A DNA stretch of 6,049 nt. Origin: Acidobacteriota bacterium (GTDB lineage Bacteria; Acidobacteriota; Terriglobia; Terriglobales; Acidobacteriaceae). Location: assembly GCA_021793595.1 (NCBI GenBank), contig JAJYSL010000266.1, forward strand, positions 1-6,049, read 5' to 3'. Shown here piece by piece: positions 1 through 5,959 of this stretch. Under the pieces are notes generated by a model. That model had not been told where the DNA came from and ran no database searches. It worked only from the letters and a program-made list of their open reading frames with translations. A program made the translations under genes and the position numbers. Each line of letters starts with the position of its first letter. Position 1 is the first letter of the stretch.

Positions 1-210
1 GATCATAAAGCCGCAGGAGCCGCAGATGCCTTCGCGGCAGTCGTGCTCAAACGCCACCGGCTCTTCGCCGCGCTCGATCAGCGACTCATTCAGCACGTCG
101 AGACATTCCAGCATCGACATCTCCGGATCAACATTGTCCACGGCATACTGGACAAATTTGCCCTTCTCCTTATAATTCTTCTGCCGCCAGATCTTCAGTT
201 TTAATTTCAT
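1..210 (-). CDS. sdhB: Succinate dehydrogenase iron-sulfur subunit SdhB, N-terminal part (truncated by window edge)
   Basis: This is the iron-sulfur subunit of complex II, which carries electrons from the FAD of SdhA to quinone at the SdhC membrane anchor. Only the first 70 codons are present; the frame is open to base 1. The N-terminal ferredoxin-like domain is visible, with [11 protein letters not shown] (residues 32-42) and the 2Fe-2S loop [11 protein letters not shown] (57-67). Cys58, Cys63 and Cys66 are ligands; the fourth Cys should lie just past the edge. The ATG at 210 is preceded by AAGG with a 7-nt spacer (218-221). The expected length is about 240-260 residues, so most of the gene is missing. 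Unusually, 753 bp separate it from sdhA. It may depend on read-through across the intervening gene or on its own promoter; I found no convincing promoter in 211-337. The assignment is firm. Confidence 0.96.
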   Translation of the reverse strand, partial: MKLKLKIWRQKNYKEKGKFVQYAVDNVDPEMSMLECLDVLNESLIERGEEPVAFEHDCREGICGSCGFMI

Positions 211-264
211 TAGTTAACCTTCGCAAGAATATCTTATTTACTATCAAGCACCTAAGTCGTTCCT

Positions 265-273
265 AGGTAACAG
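265..273. repeat. 9-bp direct repeat AGGTAACAG, copy 1 (sdhB side)
   Basis: AGGTAACAG lies 55 bp upstream of the sdhB start and recurs exactly at 869-877, on the other side of the nuclease gene. The shorter core AGGTAAC is also found at 901-907. The pair brackets 604 bp containing the whole nuclease coding region from its GTG start. It could be an insertion footprint or a shared regulator site; chance is also possible for a 9-mer. Confidence 0.4.
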
Positions 274-282
274 TCGGGTCGC

Positions 283-311
283 AAAAAAGTGAAAGGCCAG
301 CTTGGTTTTCC
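283..311 (-). terminator. Possible weak intrinsic terminator after the nuclease gene
   Basis: Read on the minus strand downstream of the stop at 338, GAAA-a-CCA-agc-TGG-cc-TTTC forms an interrupted stem (291-310), followed after AC by TTTTTT (288-283). The stem is short and contains an internal loop, so termination would be partial at best. If it works, it would end the nuclease transcript and force sdhB to use another promoter. If it does not, sdhB remains in the operon. Confidence 0.3.
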
Positions 312-337
312 ATAGACCCCGAAGAAGTCACTGAAAC

Positions 338-835
338 TCAGATCCGTTGCACAGGCTCTGTCGACATTGCATTGTTCTCCTCATTGTTAATGGGAAAAGA
401 ACCATAGACGGGTTTAAGTTGGTTTTCAGCAAGACTCTCAAACAAGCCTGGGTTAATGTGGTTAGAAGAGTAGCCGCCCATATCCTTCCACGAATGAGTA
501 TTAAGCCACCCAGTCTTATTCTTGACTTTCTCGACTAAGCGATCATGTTCTATGAAATACCAGCATTGCTTATATGGGAATGCCATCCATATATCTTTAC
601 CGCAATACTTATTATTGATTGTCAGTCTCGACTTCAACTGTACTTTCAATGTGCTCTCGCCGTTTACGTGGTAAGCAAGGAAATCTGCTCCTTGCCAATC
701 ATCTGCTAACTTGATGCAGTTATATCCGTAGTCAGCAAGAATAGCCGCGACCTTCTGGAAGTTGAATATTTCCTTCTGTTTGGCCTTAAGTTTGTCGTAG
801 GTGATCGTTTCAAATCGGGTGCAAATTTCAGTCAC
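338..835 (-). CDS. PD-(D/E)XK-like nuclease (I-Ssp6803I / PDDEXK_5-like) inserted between sdhA and sdhB
   Basis: This 165-residue protein is probably a small metal-dependent endonuclease. The pattern resembles the PD-(D/E)XK core of the I-Ssp6803I-like family: a helix with Glu22 (KEIFNFQKVAAIL, 21-33), a strand ending in GAD-F with Asp51, then VQLKSR (65-70), where Gln66 and Lys68 would form the QxK variant of the catalytic motif. An aromatic, beta-rich stretch follows (W83, F86, CWYFIEHDRL 91-100). The C-terminal 20 residues are polar and probably disordered. The frame is open up to a TTG at 886, but the GTG at 835 is preferred because GGAGG (845-841) sits 5 nt upstream, and family similarity begins after it. 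The gene is visibly AT-richer than sdhA and sdhC. There is no methyltransferase, integrase or intron core beside it. It could be a free-standing homing endonuclease, an orphan restriction-type nuclease, or a domesticated protein. Activity is inferred from motif pattern only. Confidence 0.75.
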   Translation of the reverse strand: MTEICTRFETITYDKLKAKQKEIFNFQKVAAILADYGYNCIKLADDWQGADFLAYHVNGESTLKVQLKSRLTINNKYCGKDIWMAFPYKQCWYFIEHDRLVEKVKNKTGWLNTHSWKDMGGYSSNHINPGLFESLAENQLKPVYGSFPINNEENNAMSTEPVQRI

Positions 836-840
836 GCCTT

Positions 841-845
841 CCTCC
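841..845 (-). promoter_or_regulatory. Shine-Dalgarno GGAGG deciding the nuclease start
   Basis: Minus-strand GGAGGAAGGC directly precedes GTG at 835, with 5 nt between GGAGG and the start codon. The upstream TTG at 886 has no comparable site and would add 17 residues encoded partly by the direct repeats at 852-907. This supports the GTG start. Confidence 0.7.
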
Positions 846-851
846 AGCCTA

Positions 852-907
852 AATCTCAGGTCACATTCAGGTAACAGAGCAAGCAATCTCAGGCTATTTC
901 AGGTAAC
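852..907 (-). repeat. Tandem imperfect direct repeat upstream of the nuclease gene
   Basis: Read on the minus strand, GTTACCTGAA-ATAG-CCTGAGATT (907-885) is followed by GTTACCTGAA-TGTGA-CCTGAGATT (875-852). Both half-motifs match exactly; only the spacer differs (4 versus 5 nt). The copies are offset by 32-33 bp, close to three helical turns, and end 7 bp before the GGAGG of the nuclease gene. The layout suits an operator bound by two protein units on the same DNA face, or a remnant of duplication at an insertion edge. Plain duplication is not excluded. Confidence 0.6.
869..877. repeat. 9-bp direct repeat AGGTAACAG, copy 2 (sdhA side)
   Basis: This is an exact match to 265-273. It overlaps the second unit of the 852-907 repeat. 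Recombination between the two copies would remove the nuclease gene and leave sdhA and sdhB about 149 bp apart. Confidence 0.4.
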
Positions 908-963
908 TTACAGCCATCAGATGCATCGTGAGTTATTGCAAATACAGTAGATAGGAAAATTCA

Positions 964-2877
964 TTACTTGTAGCTCCTCTGGCTCGGATGAACGTAATGG
1001 AACTCGAGCGGTTCCTTGATCAGTTCAGGAGCGGCATCGCGGCCGCGATAGCCCCAGGCCGCGACGTAGGAATAATGCTCATCGTCGCGCTGCGCTTCGC
1101 CCTCCGGCGTCTGATGTTCCTCGCGGAAGTGGCCGCCGCAGGACTCATTCCGGTCGCGAGCGTCGATGCACAGCAACTCCGCCAGCTCAAAGAAATCCGC
1201 CACCCGGCCCGCTTTTTCCAGGCTCTGGTTCAGGTCGTCGCCGCTGCCGGGAACGGTGACGTTGTGCCAATACTCGTCGCGCAGCACACGAATTTCTCCA
1301 ATCGCCTTTTCGAGACCCTCCGCCGTGCGCGCCATGCCACAGTAATCCCACAAAATCTTGCCCAGCTCGCGATGGAAAGAATCCACCGTACGCTTGCCCT
1401 TGATGGAGAGCAGCTTGTCGATCTTCTGCTGGGCAATGGCGACCGCGCTTTGCGCTTCGGCGTGCGATTCGTCCACCTTGGCGAACTTGTTCGTCGCCAG
1501 ATAATTCCCCACCGTGTAAGGAATGATGAAGTAGCCGTCCGAGAGCCCCTGCATCAACGCGCTGGCGCCAAGGCGATTGGCGCCGTGATCGGAGAAATTC
1601 GCCTCACCCAGCACAAACAGTCCCGGAATCGTGCTCTGCAGTTGATAATCCACCCACAGGCCACCCATGGTGTAGTGGATGGCGGGATAAATACGCATCG
1701 GCACCTTGTAGGGATCTTCATCCGTGATGCGCTGATACATGTCGAACAAATTTCCATAACGTTCGCGAATCGTCTTCTCGCCCAGCCGTGCGATCGCCTC
1801 GGAAAAGTCCAGGTAGACACCGAGTCCCGTCTTCCCCACTCCTCGGCCTTCATCACAGACAGCCTTTGCGTTGCGCGAAGCTACATCGCGCGGCACCAGA
1901 TTGCCGAAACTGGGGTAGCGCCGCTCCAGATAATAATCGCGTTCGTCTTCCGGAATTTCATTTGGCGGACGTTTGTCGGCTTTCAGCTTGGGCACCCAGA
2001 TGCGACCGTCGTTGCGCAGTGATTCGCTCATCAACGTCAGCTTCGACTGATACTCGCCTGACACCGGGATGCAGGTCGGATGAATCTGCGTGAAGCACGG
2101 ATTGGCGAACAGCGCTCCACGTTTGTAGGCACGCCAGATTGCGGTGGCGTTGGAGCCCTTGGCATTCGTGGACAGATAGTAGACATTGCCATATCCGCCC
2201 GTGGCCAGAATCACCGCATCGGCGATATGCACCGTGAATTTTCCCGTGACCAGGTTGCGTGCCACGATGCCCCGCGCCTGCCCATCGATGACGATCAGGT
2301 CCAGCATTTCTGTGCGCGGAATCATGGTGACGGTCCCAGCATGGACCTGGCGTTCCAGCGCCTGGTATGCGCCCAGCAGAAGCTGCTGGCCTGTCTGGCC
2401 GCGTGCATAAAACGTGCGCGACACCTGCGCGCCGCCGAATGAACGATTCGTCAGCGTGCCGCCGTACTCGCGCGCAAAAGGAACTCCCTGGGCCACACAC
2501 TGATCGATGATGTGGTTGCTGATCTCTGCCAGCCGGTAGATGTTGGCTTCCCGGGCGCGAAAATCGCCGCCCTTCACCGTGTCATAAAACAAGCGGTAAA
2601 TGCTCTCGCCGTCGTTGGGATAATTTTTTGCCGCGTTGATGCCGCCTTGCGCGGCAATGGAGTGCGCGCGGCGCGGCGAATCCTGAAAGCAGAAGCACTT
2701 CACGTTGTAGCCCAGTTCACCCAGCGAAGCCGCTGCGGACGCCCCGGCCAGACCGGAACCGACAACGATCAAATTGTGTTTGCGCTTGTTGGCGGGATTC
2801 ACCAGCTTCATGTCGAAGCGGGCCTTGTCCCACGCCTGTTCAATTGGGCCGGAAGGGATTCTAGCGTCGAGTGTCAT
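964..2877 (-). CDS. sdhA: Succinate dehydrogenase flavoprotein subunit SdhA
   Basis: This is the catalytic subunit of complex II, which oxidises succinate to fumarate with covalently bound FAD on the cytoplasmic face. It has 637 residues, normal for the family. Visible motifs in order: the FAD-binding GSGLAG (40-45); HSIAAQGG (72-79), where His72 is the expected covalent FAD site; ATGGYGN (225-231); QIHPTCIP (264-271) with active-site His266; PRDVASR (329-335) with the catalytic Arg330; HYTMGG (401-406) with His401; and GANRLG (432-437) with Arg435. The C-terminal helical and capping regions are complete (Tyr636, Lys637). The QIHPTCIP form and a start near NLIVVGSG match the diheme SdhCAB type rather than the E. 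coli type. The ATG at 2877 lies 1 nt after the sdhC stop and has no strong Shine-Dalgarno, so translational coupling to sdhC is likely. The 753-bp gap to sdhB downstream is unusual. Confidence 0.98.
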   Translation of the reverse strand: MTLDARIPSGPIEQAWDKARFDMKLVNPANKRKHNLIVVGSGLAGASAAASLGELGYNVKCFCFQDSPRRAHSIAAQGGINAAKNYPNDGESIYRLFYDTVKGGDFRAREANIYRLAEISNHIIDQCVAQGVPFAREYGGTLTNRSFGGAQVSRTFYARGQTGQQLLLGAYQALERQVHAGTVTMIPRTEMLDLIVIDGQARGIVARNLVTGKFTVHIADAVILATGGYGNVYYLSTNAKGSNATAIWRAYKRGALFANPCFTQIHPTCIPVSGEYQSKLTLMSESLRNDGRIWVPKLKADKRPPNEIPEDERDYYLERRYPSFGNLVPRDVASRNAKAVCDEGRGVGKTGLGVYLDFSEAIARLGEKTIRERYGNLFDMYQRITDEDPYKVPMRIYPAIHYTMGGLWVDYQLQSTIPGLFVLGEANFSDHGANRLGASALMQGLSDGYFIIPYTVGNYLATNKFAKVDESHAEAQSAVAIAQQKIDKLLSIKGKRTVDSFHRELGKILWDYCGMARTAEGLEKAIGEIRVLRDEYWHNVTVPGSGDDLNQSLEKAGRVADFFELAELLCIDARDRNESCGGHFREEHQTPEGEAQRDDEHYSYVAAWGYRGRDAAPELIKEPLEFHYVHPSQRSYK

Positions 2878-2878
2878 T

Positions 2879-3580
2879 TTATTTTACGAGCCCCAGCAAA
2901 ATGCTAATCGGGATGGAAATGTATCCCAGAACAATCAGAGTGGCGATCAGGAGAGCAGCGCGCTTCAGCGTCTGCGTGTGACGCGGATGGGCAATCCCAA
3001 CCGACTGAAACATGCTCCAGATGCCGTGGCGCAGGTGGAAGCCCAGCAGCGTGATCGCGAAAATGTACCAGAGCGAAACCCACCAGACCTGAAAACCGGA
3101 CACCAGGTTGTGGTACACATCGCCTGCAACAAACCGCGCTTCCGGATGGATGTATCCGGCGGTGAACTGCAGCAAGTGAAAGATGATGAATGCCAGAACG
3201 ATCGGTCCGCTCCAGTACATGGTGCGCGACGCGTAAGAAGAGTTGATCGCTTCTTTGCGAGAGTAGCCGATGGGCCGAGCCTTTTTGCTGCGGAGCGCCA
3301 ATTGAACCGTCGCGGTAATGTGCAGCAGGATCGCCAGGATCAGAGTGCCACGCACGATCCAGAGCACTTCGCCGATGCTGTGCAGAAAGTGGCCATAGGC
3401 GTTGATCTTTTCAGGGCCTTCAAACACTTGCAGATTGCCGAGCAAATGGCCGATCACAAACAGGAACATCATAGCACCGGTCACCGCCATGACGACCTTT
3501 TTCCCGTTTGTGGACTGCCAGAAAGTGACGGCGCGGTTCTTGCGCGAGTGGACCTCAGCGACGCTGATCGTTGCGCTCAT
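2879..3580 (-). CDS. sdhC: Succinate dehydrogenase cytochrome b558-family membrane subunit SdhC
   Basis: This is the membrane anchor of complex II, carrying heme b and the quinone site. It has 233 residues, the usual length of the single-subunit, five-helix b558 family (B. subtilis SdhC type). Hydrophobic segments lie at about 28-48, 71-95, 121-144, 163-187 and 207-230. His45 (HLLGN), His87, His135 and His182 or His185 (GFHLRHG) sit in helices 1-4 and are the expected axial ligands for two hemes. No separate sdhD is present, as expected for this type. The ATG at 3580 has GGA about 8 nt upstream and AAGG slightly further away (a modest ribosome site). It is the first gene of the sdh operon, downstream of the promoter at 3799-3828, and its TAA is separated from the sdhA ATG by one base. 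Confidence 0.95.
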   Translation of the reverse strand: MSATISVAEVHSRKNRAVTFWQSTNGKKVVMAVTGAMMFLFVIGHLLGNLQVFEGPEKINAYGHFLHSIGEVLWIVRGTLILAILLHITATVQLALRSKKARPIGYSRKEAINSSYASRTMYWSGPIVLAFIIFHLLQFTAGYIHPEARFVAGDVYHNLVSGFQVWWVSLWYIFAITLLGFHLRHGIWSMFQSVGIAHPRHTQTLKRAALLIATLIVLGYISIPISILLGLVK

Positions 3581-3798
3581 GTATTTTTTCCAACCTTGTC
3601 GAGGGAACTCATCAATCTCCAGACCTTACCGCGGTTGAGGATGCTGTATGCCGTCCCATCCTGGTGCTCGACGCCTGCACTCGGCATAGGCGATATTCGC
3701 ACCGGAGGCTGCTCGAAGTCGAATGCACAGTCGCTCACGCGTCCCGCGCAGGAATTGCCGTTCAGCAGGCAGAAAAGACGGTGGAATAGTCAACAACC
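3581..3798 (-). other. Long 5' leader of the sdhC operon, no gene seen
   Basis: About 210 nt lie between the predicted transcription start and the sdhC ATG. I see no coding region with a ribosome site here. The notable element is TATGCCG (3647-3653) pairing perfectly with CGGCATA (3682-3688); within the loop, minus-strand GTGC and GCAC can pair again, giving a two-part stem. It matches no riboswitch I recognise. It could be a regulatory leader or simply a long untranslated region. Confidence 0.4.
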
Positions 3799-3828
3799 AT
3801 TATTGGAGCGTAATAGGGCGAGAGTCAA
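3799..3828 (-). promoter_or_regulatory. Predicted sigma70-type promoter of the sdhC-sdhA operon
   Basis: On the minus strand, TTGACT (3828-3823) matches the -35 consensus at 5 of 6 positions. AATAAT (3804-3799) matches the -10 at 5 of 6, with an 18-nt spacer. It points into sdhC and lies just downstream of the hairpin cluster that probably closes the upstream transcript. A second TTGACT follows close by (about 3793-3788) but has no good -10 partner. Confidence 0.5.
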
Positions 3829-3850
3829 GGAAAGCTGTCATTTATGGTTG

Positions 3851-3896
3851 CGCAGCTATGCGACATACGTCGTTGCAAAGCTCCGCTGAAAGCGGA
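3851..3896. repeat. Cluster of short hairpin-forming sequences
   Basis: Three short perfect stems follow each other: CGCA-gcta-TGCG (3851-3862), CGAC-atac-GTCG (3861-3872, overlapping the first by two bases, so mutually exclusive) and TCCGCT-gaa-AGCGGA (3882-3896). They abut the 16-bp inverted repeat at 3899-3942. Short stems alone would be unremarkable; their clustering between two transcription units suggests a structured boundary element. Confidence 0.35.
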
Positions 3897-3898
3897 CA

Positions 3899-3942
3899 GT
3901 CTCGCGCCGGTTCTTCCATGGAGGAGAGAACCGGCGCGAGAC
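3899..3942. repeat. 16-bp perfect inverted repeat, likely transcript boundary
   Basis: The arms 3899-3914 (GTCTCGCGCCGGTTCT) and 3927-3942 are perfect reverse complements with a 12-nt loop containing CCATGG. The stem is very GC-rich. It lies 78 nt past the stop codon at 4020 and 70 nt before the sdh -35 box, the place expected for a terminator of the small gene. Neither side has a T-run, so it is not a classical intrinsic terminator. It may be a Rho-linked 3' end stabiliser, or one copy of a dispersed genomic repeat. Confidence 0.6.
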
Positions 3943-4019
3943 CGGGGAAGGGCTGTTGCGGGATAAACCGTCGTGATTCAATCTTGTTTCCGTGACCCGT
4001 CTTCAAGCAGCAAGAACGC

Positions 4020-4211
4020 TCAGACGGGACCTACATTGCTAAATTCACCCTGGTCGTCTTTCCTTTGCCGTTCCTTGCCGCGTTCGGCTGCCTTATCGGC
4101 TTCACGCTCCACGCGGCGATGCGCTTGCAAGGACTCTTTCTCTTTACCTTCAACGGTGGCGTCTAGCGGCTTCATGGGTGTGTTCCGATTTAGATCGAGA
4201 ATTTCGGCCAT
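4020..4211 (-). CDS. Small highly charged hypothetical protein (63 aa)
   Basis: I do not recognise a function. The protein starts MAEILDLNRNTPMKP and continues with a helix-prone, very charged stretch rich in Glu, Lys, Arg and Asp (about 22-54). It has no Cys, no membrane segment and no signal peptide, so it should be a soluble cytoplasmic protein. The N-terminus (M-A-E-I-x-x-L-N-R) and charged helix faintly recall small DUF4169-type proteins; this is only a hint. Translation is supported by AGAGGG ending 7 nt before the ATG at 4211. It lies 89 nt downstream of the DUF4382 lipoprotein gene, on the same strand, with a strong hairpin between them, and is followed by the inverted repeat at 3899-3942. 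It could be expressed by read-through from the lipoprotein gene or from its own unseen promoter. Confidence 0.6.
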   Translation of the reverse strand: MAEILDLNRNTPMKPLDATVEGKEKESLQAHRRVEREADKAAERGKERQRKDDQGEFSNVGPV

Positions 4212-4249
4212 TATTTTTCCCTCTACTGTAAGAGGATGGACAAACCAAC

Positions 4250-4291
4250 GGGCGGGTTGTCCGGCTTACGATGATCCGGACACTCCCGCCC
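4250..4291 (-). terminator. GC-rich hairpin after the DUF4382 lipoprotein gene
   Basis: CCCGCCC (4285-4291) pairs with GGGCGGG (4250-4256), and CCGGACA (4276-4282) with TGTCCGG (4258-4264). A small internal loop separates the two 7-bp stems, and the terminal loop has 11 nt. It begins 10 nt after the stop at 4301. On the minus strand the tail is GTTGGTTTG, T-rich but not a clean T-run, so termination may be incomplete and allow some read-through into the small gene. Confidence 0.55.
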
Positions 4292-4300
4292 TTCTACACG

Positions 4301-5743
4301 TTACAGACAGCCAGTAAAGGCAATCGTGGCGGCGTTTCCTGATGCTGCCGTCAGCGGCCCGCCAGAGGTAGTGGTATTGACCTGCATGTCTGGGGAGGGA
4401 CAGCCAAGCGAGCCTCCCGAACCAGGAATTTCCGCCTCGGCATCGACCACGTAATTGACTGGCGTAGAGGTCGATTGGCTGAATTGACTTCCGCTCGGCT
4501 GGTACGTCGCAATATTGGGCCATACCGATGGAACATACAAGGCATAGTTGACGCAATCGACGTTTGTCGCGCAGTTGCCGCCAGCCGCGGTTGTGTAGGT
4601 CCCTTCCGGACTATACGCGGGAGAAGCCCCAATCACCCCTGTCATGGGAAGCTGGGGTACTGTGATGGTCGGTCCGTTGCCGGGAAGCTGCTGGAGCGCG
4701 GCAAGCTGCAAGTCCGCAGCAATGCCAGCCGATGAGCTATTTTGCGTCGTCACCAGTCCGTTCAGTAAAGACTCCTGCGTATTGGGCACCAGTGGGATGT
4801 TTCCCGTCGTTTGCCCCGGCTGGATGCTCAACACCACGCCGGCGGAATATGCAACCCCAGGGACAGTGCCATTCGCAAGGGTCGCCGGGCCTACCGCGAC
4901 AATGTCATACGTACCCGCGGGTAACGGGCAGAAGACGAAATTGCCATTGGAATCCGTTAGAGTGCTCATTATGATGCGGTCGATGCCGCTTGTCGTATCT
5001 TTTTGCTCCGCGGCAACGACCACTGGCCCGCTAGTAATCGGTTTCCCCGTGACCGAGCTGACGACTGTTCCGTTGATAGAAGTCGATGTCGTGCTCATCT
5101 CTCCCGCATGGAGAACAGGCTTCAGCCGGTACGTCCCTCCTTCGGCAACGATGGAGGAACAAGTGTTGAAGTCGATATCCAGGTCCTCTGTCTGACCCGC
5201 TCCTACCGTGAATTGCCCATTCGCAATTTGCCCAGAGGGAATTTTCAATCCAGTCTGCGCTTCGCTGGAAAGCGCCAGATCATGCGCCGTGCCATCCGAC
5301 GTGACAACGCAGTTGGCATAGTTTCCGCATTGATTGTTGGCGATGGATGCGCCTTGTGAATCGGGCGCGAGCATGATCCGGATCTGCTGGTAATTGCCGG
5401 CCTGTAACTCTACCTTGGAACCTAGCATGGCGAGGAAACATTGACCGCCGGCCGGCCCCAGCAGATTCACCTGCATGGGAGACGAGGCGAGATTGGGAGT
5501 GAGGTCGACAAAGCTGGGATCCGTGGCTGGAGCGTCCGCATTGGTGCTAGCTTTTACGTCCGTGATGGTGACGTAGACCGCCTTGTACGGCCCGTTAGGC
5601 ACCTGGCAGGTTGCCGGATCGCTCAAACTCACACTCACAGATCCGGCTTTCATACTAGTAGAGCTTGAAGATCCGCCCGAACACCCGATCGCAATAAGAA
5701 CTGCGATCGACATTCCGGCAACTAGTGTGAAAATTGCTCGCAT
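4301..5743 (-). CDS. DUF4382-domain lipoprotein with carboxypeptidase-regulatory-like domain
   Basis: This 480-residue protein is probably exported and lipid-anchored in the cell envelope; its molecular function is unknown. Residues 1-20 form a signal peptide with hydrophobic core, and AIGC gives lipidated Cys21, followed by a Gly/Ser linker (22-30). The DUF4382 domain spans about 34-214, with hallmark VSVSLSDPATC (36-46), GPYKAVYVTITDVKAS (51-66) and AGNYQQIRIML (115-125). A carboxypeptidase-regulatory-like beta-sandwich follows at about 222-319 (INGTVVSSVTGKPI, TLTDSNGNFVFCPLPAGTYDI). Residues 320-480 are Ser/Thr/Gly-rich and unassigned. Ten Cys besides Cys21 (46, 102, 139, 145, 195, 272, 391, 397, 448, 479) suggest disulfides formed outside the cytoplasm. 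The ATG at 5743 has AGGAGG 5 nt upstream, a strong start. It is a single gene ending at a GC-rich hairpin, with no apparent link to sdh. The DUF4382 and signal assignments are firm, the C-terminal part is not. Confidence 0.88.
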   Translation of the reverse strand: MRAIFTLVAGMSIAVLIAIGCSGGSSSSTSMKAGSVSVSLSDPATCQVPNGPYKAVYVTITDVKASTNADAPATDPSFVDLTPNLASSPMQVNLLGPAGGQCFLAMLGSKVELQAGNYQQIRIMLAPDSQGASIANNQCGNYANCVVTSDGTAHDLALSSEAQTGLKIPSGQIANGQFTVGAGQTEDLDIDFNTCSSIVAEGGTYRLKPVLHAGEMSTTSTSINGTVVSSVTGKPITSGPVVVAAEQKDTTSGIDRIIMSTLTDSNGNFVFCPLPAGTYDIVAVGPATLANGTVPGVAYSAGVVLSIQPGQTTGNIPLVPNTQESLLNGLVTTQNSSSAGIAADLQLAALQQLPGNGPTITVPQLPMTGVIGASPAYSPEGTYTTAAGGNCATNVDCVNYALYVPSVWPNIATYQPSGSQFSQSTSTPVNYVVDAEAEIPGSGGSLGCPSPDMQVNTTTSGGPLTAASGNAATIAFTGCL

Positions 5744-5748
5744 CGTAT

Positions 5749-5754
5749 CCTCCT
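5749..5754 (-). promoter_or_regulatory. Strong Shine-Dalgarno AGGAGG of the lipoprotein gene
   Basis: Minus-strand AGGAGG with a 5-nt spacer (ATACG) to the ATG at 5743. It fixes the start, which also gives a well-formed lipoprotein signal peptide. Confidence 0.85.
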
Positions 5755-5758
5755 GAAA

Positions 5759-5959
5759 ATTGATTGATCTAAACTGACCTATATAGACGTTAATAGTAGA
5801 GAAATGGAATTATTAAGTTTGAAAATTTCTCTAGATTGTATGCCGATTTATTCTTAGGAACCAACCTATTCAATTATTCACTATTCAATCAATCTATTAC
5901 TCTAGTAACTTATCCGCTTGTTTTCTTGAGTATGCGATGCAGTAGGAGTTATTGATTGA
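5759..5959. repeat. Three copies of ATTGATTGA in the lipoprotein upstream region
   Basis: ATTGATTGA occurs on the plus strand at 5759-5767 and 5951-5959, and inverted (TCAATCAAT) at 5885-5893. The last two extend to a 10-bp inverted pair (TTCAATCAAT 5884-5893 and ATTGATTGAA 5951-5960). Three identical 9-mers within 200 bp may be binding sites for one regulator, though the AT bias weakens this. Confidence 0.4.
5797..5833. promoter_or_regulatory. 9-bp perfect dyad upstream of the lipoprotein gene
   Basis: TAGAGAAAT (5797-5805) and ATTTCTCTA (5825-5833) are perfect reverse complements separated by 19 bp. The dyad lies 54-90 nt upstream of the ATG at 5743, where an operator or a leader stem would be placed. 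AT-rich sequence makes chance dyads more likely, so the regulatory reading is tentative. Confidence 0.35.

Noticed and set aside
211..963. Group I intron or IS element carrying the nuclease
   Set aside because: No exon is interrupted (sdhA and sdhB are each intact at this junction), no intron core was recognised, and there are no terminal inverted repeats or transposase. Only the short direct repeat remains as insertion evidence.
886..963. Dedicated promoter for the nuclease gene
   Set aside because: TTGCAA near 930 and several AT-rich hexamers are present, but no -35/-10 pair with 16-19 nt spacing was convincing; read-through from sdhA is as likely.
988..2022. Long open frame on the plus strand (344 codons) opposite sdhA
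   Set aside because: It is fully antisense to a strongly conserved sdhA with all catalytic motifs; the length is explained by GC-rich codon use, and the product has no recognisable domain.
2774..3889. Plus-strand open frame of 371 codons across sdhA, sdhC and the leader
   Set aside because: It is antisense to the real sdhC, its composition is unlike a natural protein, and it runs through the predicted sdh promoter.
3723..3995. Plus-strand open frame of 90 codons in the gap upstream of sdhC
   Set aside because: It reads through the 16-bp inverted repeat and the promoter, has no good ribosome site, and its product (many Arg, Ser, Gly) resembles no family.
3973..4317. Plus-strand open frame of 114 codons opposite the small charged gene
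   Set aside because: Ser/Arg-rich translation typical of a shadow frame; the minus-strand frame has the ribosome site.
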